Below are positions 8,730 to 15,859 of a stretch of 64,000 bases of DNA, piece by piece (the stretch's first letter is position 1; each line of letters begins with the position of its first letter). Under the pieces are notes generated by a model. It was not told where the DNA came from. It saw nothing but the letters and a program-made list of their open reading frames with translations, and did no database searches. Both the position numbers and the translations under genes were made by a program. The DNA is taken from NCBI RefSeq assembly GCF_041052385.1, contig NZ_CP163439.1, positions 372,001-436,000 of the forward strand. Reading direction: 5' to 3'. Origin of the DNA: Streptomyces sp. R28. Lineage in GTDB: Bacteria; Actinomycetota; Actinomycetes; Streptomycetales; Streptomycetaceae.

Positions 8730-8774
8730 CTCATCTCCGGGCCGAAGAAGGACGGGCAGGCCCCCGGAGATGAG
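8730..8774 (-). terminator. Strong hairpin at the end of the small-gene operon
   Basis: CTCATCTCCGGG (8730-8741) pairs perfectly with CCCGGAGATGAG (8763-8774) across a 21-base loop. It begins just past the stop of the last minus-strand small gene (8778). No T-run follows, as is common for Streptomyces terminators. Confidence 0.65.
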
Positions 8775-8777
8775 GGT

Positions 8778-8987
8778 TCAGAGTGTTAGCCAGCCAGCCT
8801 GACCGCCGACGGCCGAGGCGGACGGCTGCTCATGCTCCAGCGGGCACGCGTCCACTACCCCTATCGGAATCATCTGCTGCGACGGGTGCTGCGGGCAGTA
8901 TCGGCGCCCCCGGCCCTTATCCGTCAACCATTCAACCTCCGCAAGATCACGAGGAGTTGGAACGCGACTCCGGCCGCTGGCAGCCAT
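8778..8987 (-). CDS. Small hypothetical protein of the inserted element
   Basis: A 69-residue protein from ATG 8987, with GAGG 5 bases upstream and only 10 bp after the stop of the preceding 31-residue ORF. It contains RRYCPQHPSQQM, a CxxH pattern that could bind metal, but has no second ligand pair. Unrecognised. Tight packing with its neighbours on the same strand and the hairpin just after its stop suggest a real cargo gene of the insertion that split the sphingomyelinase. Confidence 0.45.
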   Translation of the reverse strand: MAASGRSRVPTPRDLAEVEWLTDKGRGRRYCPQHPSQQMIPIGVVDACPLEHEQPSASAVGGQAGWLTL

Positions 8988-8997
8988 GACACCTCTT

Positions 8998-9093
8998 CTA
9001 CTCGGTGACGTCGTTGGGCGAGAGCGTGGGCGGGTCTCCGTCCGGCGGTGGCACAGGCCGCCACGTCCCGACGGTCCCAAGCTTGCTTCGCAT
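8998..9093 (-). CDS. Very short ORF (31 residues) with strong ribosome-binding site
   Basis: ATG 9093 is preceded by GGGGAGG 5 bases upstream, an excellent Shine-Dalgarno. The product is proline-rich with an acidic tail (PPPDGDPPTLSPNDVTE). An in-frame ATG at 9141 would give 47 residues but has AAGGAG directly abutting it. The function is unknown. It resembles the small proteins encoded in actinobacterial integrative elements and plasmids, by context only. Confidence 0.4.
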   Translation of the reverse strand: MRSKLGTVGTWRPVPPPDGDPPTLSPNDVTE

Positions 9094-9310
9094 GGCTGCC
9101 TCCCCTTCACGTGTTAGCCGACATCGGTCGAGGTCGGTCATCTCCTTGCGGGTGGCGCGCTCCCCCCTCCGCCCACACGCTTTGAAGGCACAAAGAGAGG
9201 GTGGCTGAATCGGGCGGAGAGGGACGGAGCGGGCAGGAGCCGCGAAGTGCCGACCTCACAGGCTCCTGCCGCCCCACCGCGAGCCGGCGCACGGGCGCCA
9301 GTCCGCGGGC

Positions 9311-9742
9311 TTAGGGGTGGGGTGCGGGGCAGACGTAGACCCCGCGAGGAGGGGCACCGACGGCCAACGGTCCGCCGTGCTGCTCATCGTCGCCATGCGG
9401 GTTCTTCGCGCACGTCACCACCACTGCAGACCAGTCGGCTCCCACTACGTCACGCTGGACGGTGATGAGCCTTTCCGGGAGTTTCGTCGTAGCCCCGCAG
9501 ATGCTCGGGTCGCCACCCGGCACCGGCCCGTCGTCCGACACGCTGAAGTTCGTCTGACTGACGGTCCGGAACTTGTCGTGCCCGGGGTGGGCCTTCCGGT
9601 GCCACCACGCCCAGATGTCGGGCGCCAAGGGGTCGTCAGACCGTTGGATTTCAACGCACTTCGTGCACTCAACCCAAATGCGCGGGCGCAGTGCGTCGAT
9701 GTCTTTGAGTGAGTGAATCAAGGGGAACGGATGCGATGTCAC
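9311..9742 (-). CDS. Hypothetical protein of a mobile-element gene set (DUF7848-like)
   Basis: A 143-residue protein. The GTG at 9742 is chosen because it overlaps the stop of the preceding 72-residue gene by GTGA, indicating translational coupling. It has one CxxC (VECTKC, near residue 27) and a WAWWHRKAHPGHDKFRTV segment. From memory this matches small Streptomyces proteins now grouped as DUF7848, which cluster with DUF5753 regulators. The biochemical role is unknown. Two later cysteines (SICGAT, VTCAKN) could complete a zinc site. Confidence 0.55.
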   Translation of the reverse strand: MTSHPFPLIHSLKDIDALRPRIWVECTKCVEIQRSDDPLAPDIWAWWHRKAHPGHDKFRTVSQTNFSVSDDGPVPGGDPSICGATTKLPERLITVQRDVVGADWSAVVVTCAKNPHGDDEQHGGPLAVGAPPRGVYVCPAPHP

Positions 9743-9957
9743 CGGCGCGCCTTCTTCCACGCATGCGGGTGGCGCCGGATCTCGACTGCAAGGTCTGTGG
9801 CATGCGACGGGTCATACGCCGGGCTACCCCGATCCATGGCCTGCTTCCACTGCTTCAGACACGCCCCACAGACGTCGCATCCGGACACTGGACGCGGCTC
9901 GTCCAACATCGAATGCGGAAGCTCGACCGGTTTCTCTTGCGTCGTCCGAGTCGCCAT
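9739..9957 (-). CDS. Small cysteine-containing hypothetical protein
   Basis: A 72-residue protein from ATG 9957, preceded by GGAGGTGGAGGA, an unusually strong ribosome-binding site. It carries SGCDVCGACLKQWKQAM, three cysteines in CxxCxxC spacing, plus a His-rich end, suggesting a small metal-binding protein. It overlaps the next gene by 4 bp. It is part of the same minus-strand set as the DUF5753 regulator 90 bp upstream. The family is not named with confidence. Confidence 0.55.
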   Translation of the reverse strand: MATRTTQEKPVELPHSMLDEPRPVSGCDVCGACLKQWKQAMDRGSPAYDPSHATDLAVEIRRHPHAWKKARR

Positions 9958-10047
9958 TCCTCCACCTCCGCCACCGACTTCGATAGCTAGAAGCTAGGTG
10001 CGCGGAGGGGGTGCGTTCCACGGAGTTCTATGAAGTTCTATGCGACT

Positions 10048-10899
10048 TCAGTCGAGCGAGTCAATCGCCGCGGAAATGAGGGACCTAGCCGGCGCCCCAT
10101 AGACCGCAAGAGCCGTCATCTCTTCGAATGCATGGGTGTACTGAGCGACCTCGCCCGGCGTGTTGACAGTCACTGCTGCCGTCAGGAGCTCGACGTGAAC
10201 GCGCTCCTCGTCGAAGACGGAGAACGTCTCCAGCGTCCACATGCTCCGCGGGCGTCCCGCGGGGACGACGCCGACGGACACGGCCGGCAGCGCCATGACG
10301 GAGAGCAGATAGCCCAGTTGCCCCGCCATCGTGGCGGAGTCGCCTACGACGTGGCGGAGGACGGACTCCTCCAGGAGGATCGCGAACCGGTGGTCGCCTT
10401 CGCGGATGATGTGGGATCGCTCGACTCGCGCGGTTGCTGCGTCGGCGACGTCGTCCGGCGTGCCGTGGACGCGCGCGATGCTCCCGAGGAGCGCGAATGC
10501 GTACTCGTACGTCTGGAGGAACCCGGGGATCACGGTGGAGCTGTAGACGCGGAACTGTCGCGTTCGCTCGTACAGCGGGATGCGGGACTCTTGCAGCCGT
10601 CGGAGCCCGGTGCGCTGGACACGTCGCCACTCCAGGTACATGGAGTCGGCTGTGCGGTTGGCTGCGAGGAGGTCCGGGATCCGGTCCTCTGCGCCGCACG
10701 CGAGGCACCACGCGCGGATGTCCTCGTCCGATGGCGGGGTCGTGGCACTCTGAAGGCGCGACAGCTTCCACGGTTGCCAGCCTGCGCGGGACGCAACCTC
10801 CCTACCCGACAGGCCGGCATCGCGCCGGATCTCGCGGAGTTGCTCCGCAATGGCTCGACGGGCGGCGTCGAGGGCTGTCGATGGGTAGGGAGACTGCAT
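10048..10899 (-). CDS. XRE-family regulator with DUF5753 (Scr1-type antitoxin-like)
   Basis: A 283-residue DNA-binding protein: an N-terminal helix-turn-helix of the XRE class (IAEQLREIRRDAGLSGREVA, then AGWQPWKLSRLQ as recognition helix, residues 18-60), and a DUF5753 domain from about residue 95, marked by IPGFLQTYEYAFALL and RQQ-like turns. Such proteins are abundant in Streptomyces and occur with DUF397 or DUF6879 partners. Some are described as Scr1-type antitoxin-like regulators. The DUF6879 gene lies immediately upstream, 13 bp apart, supporting a pair. It sits in the insertion that breaks the sphingomyelinase gene. Confidence 0.85.
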   Translation of the reverse strand: MQSPYPSTALDAARRAIAEQLREIRRDAGLSGREVASRAGWQPWKLSRLQSATTPPSDEDIRAWCLACGAEDRIPDLLAANRTADSMYLEWRRVQRTGLRRLQESRIPLYERTRQFRVYSSTVIPGFLQTYEYAFALLGSIARVHGTPDDVADAATARVERSHIIREGDHRFAILLEESVLRHVVGDSATMAGQLGYLLSVMALPAVSVGVVPAGRPRSMWTLETFSVFDEERVHVELLTAAVTVNTPGEVAQYTHAFEEMTALAVYGAPARSLISAAIDSLD

Positions 10900-10912
10900 C
10901 GTCGACGGGTAC

Positions 10913-11437
10913 TCAGATCCGGTAGTCAGCGTGCGGGATGGCGCGTTCCCAGACTGCTTCGAATGCCTCCGCGTGACGCTTCACGACACTGGGAGCGTCC
11001 TCCATGAAGTCTTCGACGAACCGGCCGTCACCGGCGAACAGACTGAACCGGATCAGCCGGTCGTCGAAGATCCACAGATCGTTACCCGGGAGCAGTAGGT
11101 CCACCGCATGTCTGCGCGGGAGCCACCGCACGTCTTCGCCAGCCGCAAGGTTCTGCGGCGTACACGAGTGCTCGTACCGGATGTACTCACTCGCCGGCTC
11201 CGAGACGACACGAGCACGACGCATCACGACACCACGGCTCACAGCGTCCGCCACAACGTCGTGGAATCCGTTCCACCATGACGAGCGGTCGTCGAGGTCG
11301 AAGCGGCGCCCGCTGAGCCACGCCGCGAAGTCCGCGTCTTCCTCCTCGACGCCGTACAAGTCCCGCGTCTCCAGGTGGACCGCGGAACGACGGCACCCGG
11401 CGAGCAACTCAGCGAACGGCGGAACCGTCTGCGGCAT
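10913..11437 (-). CDS. DUF6879-family protein, partner of the DUF5753 regulator
   Basis: A 174-residue protein. The ATG at 11437 is chosen over the longer frame because GGGAGG lies 5 bases before it and the family begins with a PxFxELL segment followed by HLETRDLYGVEEEDADFAAW. Further features are RRARVVSEPASEYIRYEH and LPGNDLWIFDDRLIRF, the conserved core of DUF6879. These proteins are typically encoded next to DUF5753/XRE regulators and are suspected partners, possibly the toxin half. No activity is shown. Co-transcription with the regulator is likely from the 13-bp gap. Confidence 0.78.
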   Translation of the reverse strand: MPQTVPPFAELLAGCRRSAVHLETRDLYGVEEEDADFAAWLSGRRFDLDDRSSWWNGFHDVVADAVSRGVVMRRARVVSEPASEYIRYEHSCTPQNLAAGEDVRWLPRRHAVDLLLPGNDLWIFDDRLIRFSLFAGDGRFVEDFMEDAPSVVKRHAEAFEAVWERAIPHADYRI

Positions 11438-11786
11438 CGAGGGCCTCCCTGACCGGATCGAGGGGCTGTCCGATGGGTCGTGAGGCTGCCGCCCGGCGCC
11501 CACTGTCCACAGCAACGACCCACATAGGCGCGGAGCCACGAAGAAAGTAACAGGCTTGAACCGTCGGCAAGTTGAACAGGACCACCCAAATCAACCAGGT
11601 GGCATCGAGGCCCGGCACGGCTGGACATGCTGCCTCCGGTAGCGGAGCGCATCCGCCCTCCCGGGTGACCGCGTGTGCTCTGAACGGGGTGCACTCAGTG
11701 CGCCCTGCGCGATCGTGGCGCGGAGGGTGTCGAGTCTGGGGTCGCTCCATGCCCCGACGACCCCTCACCAGGAGGTCCGCGCCCCG

Positions 11787-12791
11787 ATGCGCCGATTCCT
11801 CAAGGCCGCAGCCACAGCTCTCGCCACGGCGGCCTGCCTGACCGCCGCCGTCCCCGCCTCCGCCTCGCCCCCCACGCCCCACCCTGCCGCCACCGGCGCT
11901 CCTTCGTCTGCGCAATCGGCTACAACGCTGGGCGGCCCGGGCGACCTGGGCGGGGCCAGTGCCAGCCTGGCCTTGCTCGGCTCGGTACCCGACCCCGACC
12001 GCTCCCCGGCCGGGACCAACGACTTCACCTGCAAGCCCTCGGCCGCCCACCCCTACCCGGTGGTGCTGGTCCACGGCACCTTCGTCAACGCCTACACCGA
12101 CTGGAGCGGGCTCGCCCCCGTGCTGAAGAACGCCGGCTACTGCGTCTTCGCCCTCAACTACGGTGAGGTCAAACCCCACGCCCTGGCCAAGGCAGTCGGC
12201 CCGGTCCCCGCCTCGGCCAAACAACTGGCCGCCTACGTCGACAAGGTGCTGGCCGCCACCGGCGCGAAGAAGGTCGACCTGGTCGGCCACTCCCAAGGCG
12301 GCGGACTGATGCCCCAGTGGTACCTGCGCTTCAACGGCGGCGCCAAGAAGGTGCACCAGCTGGTGGGCATCAACCCCAGCAGCCACGGCACCACCATGCT
12401 CGGCCTGATCCACCTCGTCGACGGAGTACTGGACGTGCTCGGCCACCTCGGCAAGCCGCTCGGCTACGACAGCCCCGCGGCCAAGGACCAGACAGTCGGC
12501 TCCCCGGTACTCCAGCAGCTGTACGCCAAAGGCGACACCGAACCCGGCGTCACCTACACCAACATCATCACCAAGACCGACATCATCGTCACCCCGTACA
12601 CCAACCAGTACCTCACCGCCGGCCCCGGAGCCACCGTGCACAACATCCTGCTGCAGAACGTGTGCCCGCTCGACCTGACCGGCCACCTGGGCAGCTCCTA
12701 CGACCCCAACGTGTACCAACTGGTCCTCAGCGCCCTCGACCCCGCCCACGCGGCGCCGGTGCGCTGCGCCCTGATGCCGCTTCCCGTCTGA
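11787..12791 (+). CDS. Secreted alpha/beta-hydrolase lipase (EstA/Lipase_2 type)
   Basis: A 334-residue secreted triacylglycerol lipase/esterase. A signal peptide (MRRFLKAAATALATAACLTA, cleavage near ASAS) leads to a low-complexity Pro/Ala stretch, then the catalytic domain: HGTF oxyanion motif, GHSQGGG nucleophile elbow and a late GHLGSSYD that supplies the histidine. Cysteines are consistent with extracellular disulfides. ATG 11787 is preferred because it starts the signal peptide and follows an AGGAGG. A hairpin terminator lies 43 bp past the stop. It is the only sizeable metabolic cargo of the insertion. Confidence 0.85.
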   Translation: MRRFLKAAATALATAACLTAAVPASASPPTPHPAATGAPSSAQSATTLGGPGDLGGASASLALLGSVPDPDRSPAGTNDFTCKPSAAHPYPVVLVHGTFVNAYTDWSGLAPVLKNAGYCVFALNYGEVKPHALAKAVGPVPASAKQLAAYVDKVLAATGAKKVDLVGHSQGGGLMPQWYLRFNGGAKKVHQLVGINPSSHGTTMLGLIHLVDGVLDVLGHLGKPLGYDSPAAKDQTVGSPVLQQLYAKGDTEPGVTYTNIITKTDIIVTPYTNQYLTAGPGATVHNILLQNVCPLDLTGHLGSSYDPNVYQLVLSALDPAHAAPVRCALMPLPV

Positions 12792-12833
12792 CGCCGATCG
12801 GTCGAAGGCCAGCAGACACGCTGCAGGTCTTCT

Positions 12834-12865
12834 CGGTGGGGCCCGTCAAACACCAGGCCCCACCG
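12834..12865 (+). terminator. Hairpin terminator after the lipase gene
   Basis: CGGTGGGGCC (12834-12843) pairs perfectly with GGCCCCACCG (12856-12865) over a 12-base loop, 43 bp beyond the lipase stop. There is no T-tract, as usual in Streptomyces. Confidence 0.7.
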
Positions 12866-13017
12866 CGGCAGTTGATGCTACCGACACGGTGTGGCACGAC
12901 CGCCGGGTCCTCCAGGTGCAGGTAGCGGCGGGTGGCACGGTGGGGACGAGCGGGACGACGGTGGAGAACATCCTCGGCCTCAGTCGGCGGGGCTGCGACC
13001 AGTGGCTGTCCGGCGTG

Positions 13018-13245
13018 TCATGAGCGGAGCCAGAGACGTACAACAGCAACGGACACGGTGCCGTGGAAGACGTACGCCCTCTTGTCAAAGCGCGTGGCGA
13101 CGGCTCGGTAGGTCTTCAACCGGTTGATCAGGCGCTCGACCTCGTTCCTACGGGCATAGCGTGCCGGGTCAATACCGATGGGCCTGCCACCGCTACAGCC
13201 ACGGCGTTGGCGATGGACCTGCTGGTCACGGCGTTCGGGGATGGT
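13018..13245 (-). pseudogene. C-terminal fragment of an IS5-family transposase
   Basis: The minus strand reads IPERRDQQVHRQRRG, then GGRPIGIDPARYARRNEVER and LINRLKTYRAVATRFDKRAY to VVRLWLRS and a stop at 13018-13020. This is the C-terminal catalytic segment of an IS5-type DDE transposase, with the final catalytic Glu in NEVER. The N-terminal two thirds are missing. Its left (5') edge abuts the 3' fragment of the sphingomyelinase gene, marking the right junction of the insertion. Confidence 0.8.
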
Positions 13246-13249
13246 GTGG

Positions 13250-13941
13250 GCGAGTATCCGTACCAGACGCCAGTGGTGGGGCGGAGCAGGGACGGGTGGG
13301 ACGCGACCGGCGTGGCGTACTCGGCGACGACGCCCGAGGACGGTGGGGTCACGGTCCTCAGCAAGTGGCCGGTGCTACGCAAGGAGCAGTACGTGTTCAA
13401 GGACGCGTGCGGGGCGGACTGGTGGTCCAACAAGGGTTTCGCGTATGTGGTGTTGAACGTGAACGGCGCCAAGGTGCATGTCGTCGGCACGCACGCCCAG
13501 TCGACCGACCCGGGCTGTGCCGCCGGTGAGGCCGCCGCGATGCGCAGCCGGCAGTTCAAGGCGATCGACGCGTTCCTGGACGCCAAGAACATCCCCGCGA
13601 GTGAACAGGTCCTGGTCGCCGGGGACTTGAACGTCGACTCGCGCACCGCCGAGTACGCCTCGATGCTCGCCGACGCAAGTCTGGTGGGCGCCGACGCGCG
13701 TACCGGGCACCCGTACTCCTTCGACACGCGGGACAACTCCATCGCCCGCGACCGCTACCCCGACGACCCGCGCGAGGACCTGGACCACGTCCTGCACCGC
13801 GCGGGTCACGCCCGTCCCACGCTCTGGAAGAACGAGGCCGTCAAGGAGCAGAGCGCGCCCTGGACGGTGACGAGCTGGGGCACCGACTTCACGTACGCGA
13901 ATCTCTCGGACCACTATCCGTTGATCGGGTACGCGGGCTGA
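13250..13941 (+). pseudogene. Sphingomyelinase C gene, 3' fragment
   Basis: About 230 codons of a sphingomyelin phosphodiesterase: YPYQTPVVGRSRDGWDATG, WWSNKGFAYVVLNVNG, GTHAQSTDPGC, the metal-site GDLNVDS, LDHVLHRAGH, and the C-terminal LSDHYPLIGY with the catalytic His. The frame is open but has no start of its own. It pairs with the 5' fragment at 8517-8696. Comparing the two with the family layout, roughly 40-50 residues including the early metal-binding Gln-Glu are missing, so the enzyme should be dead even if rejoined. Confidence 0.82.
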
Positions 13942-13963
13942 GCGATGAGCCGATGGCTGCGGC

Positions 13964-14869
13964 TCAACCGGTCTGCTGTCGCGCCGCGTTGAGCCGGGCC
14001 AGCTCGTCGTCGGTGAGGCGGAGGGCGCCCGCGGCCACGTTCTCGACCAGGTGGTCGGGGTTGCCGGTGCCGGGGATGGCGAGGAGGTGCGGCCCCTGGT
14101 GCAGGGTCCAGGCGATGCGCACCTGGGCGGGGCTCGCGTCGTGGGCCCGCGCCACGGCGAGCACCTCGTCGTCGTGGGCGGCGGTCGCGCCCCGCTCCCC
14201 CGTGTCGCCGGCCACAGCGTAGAACGGCACGAAGGCGATGCCCTGCTCGCCGCACAGGCGCAGGAGTTCGTCGGCCTCGGGGTCGGGCCGGTCGAGCGCG
14301 TACCGGTTCTGTACGCAGACCACGGGTGCGACGGCCTGGGCCTCGGCGAGGTGCCGGGGCTCCACGGCGGAGATGCCGAGGTGCCGGATCAGGCCCGCAT
14401 CACGCAGCTCGGCCAGCGCGCCGAAGTGCTCGGCGACGGAGTCCTGTCCCATGCGGCGCAGGTATACGAGGTCCAGGTGGTCGCGGCCGAGCTGGCGCAG
14501 GTTCTCCTCGACGTGGCCGCGCAGTTGGTCGGGGCGGGCCGATGTGCCCCACTCCCCGTGGTAGTCGCGGTAGGGGCCGACCTTGGTGGCGATGACCAGG
14601 TCGTCGGGGTACGGCGCCAGCGCGGTGTTGATGAGTTCGTTGGCCGAGCGGAGCGCGGAGAAGTAGAAGGCGGCCGTGTCGATGTGGGTGACGCCGAGCT
14701 CGACGGCCTTGCGCAGTACGGCGATCGAGCGGCCCCGGTCGCTCGGCGTCCCGTGGTGGAAGGCGGCACTGCCCGTCAGCCGCATCGCGCCGAAGCCGAC
14801 GCGGCTCACGGACAGGTCGCCGAGTTTCCAGGTGCCCGCGGCGTCCGCGGTGATCGTTTCGGAGGTCAT
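13964..14869 (-). CDS. Aldo/keto reductase
   Basis: A 301-residue NADPH-dependent aldo/keto reductase barrel. Asp and Tyr of the tetrad are in THIDTAAFYFS, and Lys in IATKVG. The position usually holding catalytic His is in LVYLRRMG, where arginine replaces it, a variation I recall in this actinobacterial subgroup. The C-terminal IPGTGNPDHLVENV and LTDDELARL segments bind the cofactor phosphate. The ATG at 14869 is chosen as the start of the conserved fold, though its ribosome-binding site is weak. Substrate unknown. Confidence 0.85.
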   Translation of the reverse strand: MTSETITADAAGTWKLGDLSVSRVGFGAMRLTGSAAFHHGTPSDRGRSIAVLRKAVELGVTHIDTAAFYFSALRSANELINTALAPYPDDLVIATKVGPYRDYHGEWGTSARPDQLRGHVEENLRQLGRDHLDLVYLRRMGQDSVAEHFGALAELRDAGLIRHLGISAVEPRHLAEAQAVAPVVCVQNRYALDRPDPEADELLRLCGEQGIAFVPFYAVAGDTGERGATAAHDDEVLAVARAHDASPAQVRIAWTLHQGPHLLAIPGTGNPDHLVENVAAGALRLTDDELARLNAARQQTG

Positions 14870-14907
14870 CGGCGGAGTCTCGCACACGCCTCGGGCACCG
14901 GGGGGCG

Positions 14908-15618
14908 TCAGCAGTACAGGTTGCCGCCCGGGGAGACCCCGAGGATCTGTGTGAACTGCTGATAGGCGCTGACGCGGCTCTGCACCTGCGCCGGGTTCTT
15001 GCCGTCGCACTCCAGGGAGCCGTTGATGCTGCGGATCGTCTGGCCGAAGCCGGCCTGGTTGACCATGGCGTTGTGGGGGGTCATGGTGCCGGGGCCGTTC
15101 TGGGTGTTCCAGTACCACAGGCCGGTCTTCCAGGCGACGGCCGCCTCGTTCTGCACCCGCCAGGGGTTGTTGAGCAGATCGATGCCGAGGGCGTCGCCGG
15201 CTGCCTTGTAGTTGAAGTTCCAGCTGAGCTGGATGGGGCCGCGACCGTAGTAGGCGGCCTGGCCGGCGGGGCAGCCGTACGGCTGGCTCCAGTCACAGTA
15301 GTGGGGGTAGTTGGCCTGGTTCTGCTCGACGATGTGGACCAGGCCGCCGGTCTCGTGGTTGACGTTGGCGAGGAAGGCGGCCGCCTCCTGCTTCTTCACC
15401 GTGTCGCTGCCGGTGTTGGCGAAGCCGGGGTAGGCGCTGAGGGCAGCGGTGAGACCGCTGTACGTGTAGAACGAATTCCGGTTCGGGAACATCTGGTTGA
15501 ACTGCGACTCGCTCACCACGAAACCGGCGGCGGACGCGCTCGGGGCCGGCTGGAGCAGCAGCGCGGCGCTGCCCAGGGCGAGTGAGGACAGAAGTGCGGC
15601 TATGCGGCGCCTCGACAC
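14908..15618 (-). CDS. Secreted GH19 chitinase
   Basis: A 236-residue secreted family 19 chitinase consisting of signal peptide plus catalytic domain only. No cellulose/chitin-binding module is present. The GTG at 15618 follows AAAGGAG by 8 bases. The signal peptide is RRRIAALLSSLALGSAALLL with cleavage near ASA. The catalytic acid is Glu in NVNHETGG, and the substrate-cleft motif YYGRGPIQLSWNFNY is intact. Cysteines in HYCDW/GCPAG fit a disulfide. It cleaves beta-1,4 chitin with inversion. Repeats resembling chitinase operators lie upstream, pointing to control by N-acetylglucosamine signalling. Confidence 0.92.
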   Translation of the reverse strand: MSRRRIAALLSSLALGSAALLLQPAPSASAAGFVVSESQFNQMFPNRNSFYTYSGLTAALSAYPGFANTGSDTVKKQEAAAFLANVNHETGGLVHIVEQNQANYPHYCDWSQPYGCPAGQAAYYGRGPIQLSWNFNYKAAGDALGIDLLNNPWRVQNEAAVAWKTGLWYWNTQNGPGTMTPHNAMVNQAGFGQTIRSINGSLECDGKNPAQVQSRVSAYQQFTQILGVSPGGNLYC

Positions 15619-15758
15619 GGGATCAACTCCTTTGCGGAGCACGGCCGCACCCGGACAAGGGCAGGGCGAAGCAGAGCCTTGCCGCGCACGCGCCGACCGT
15701 GTCGGCCACGGCGTGGGGGCGGCCGTGGTGGGGGGTGTGAAGACACACTCAACCGCTT

Positions 15759-15787
15759 TGGTCTGTACCAGTCAATGGTCCGGACTA
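15759..15787 (-). promoter_or_regulatory. dre-like direct repeats upstream of the chitinase gene
   Basis: TGGTCTGTACCA at 15759-15770 and TGGTCCGGACTA at 15776-15787, 17 bp start to start. They resemble the 12-bp direct repeats of Streptomyces chitinase promoters and the DasR site consensus (TGGTCTAGACCA core). Regulation by DasR or a chitin two-component system is inferred. The repeats lie about 140-170 bp upstream of the start codon, so a long leader or a nearby promoter must be assumed. Confidence 0.55.
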
Positions 15788-15809
15788 ATCAACTCGGAAA
15801 GTTGGCTGA

Positions 15810-15849
15810 GGGAGTTGACCATCCATGGGAGTTGACTGAGGGAGTTCAC
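15810..15849. repeat. Three GGGAGTTSAC repeats
   Basis: GGGAGTTGAC at 15810-15819 and 15827-15836, and GGGAGTTCAC at 15840-15849. They lie between the chitinase promoter region and the 3' end of the flavoprotein gene. Role unknown. They could be upstream activator sites for the chitinase gene or remnants of a duplicated stretch. Confidence 0.45.
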
Positions 15850-15859
15850 AAGGCGCCGG

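Noticed and set aside
11409..12749. 446-residue minus-strand ORF opposite the lipase
   Set aside because: Shadow of the lipase gene. Val/Gly/Asp-rich product without recognisable domains.
8690..13250. Complete integrative element
   Set aside because: No integrase, excisionase, replication initiator or FtsK-like transfer gene, and no flanking direct repeats were found, so only a relic is claimed.
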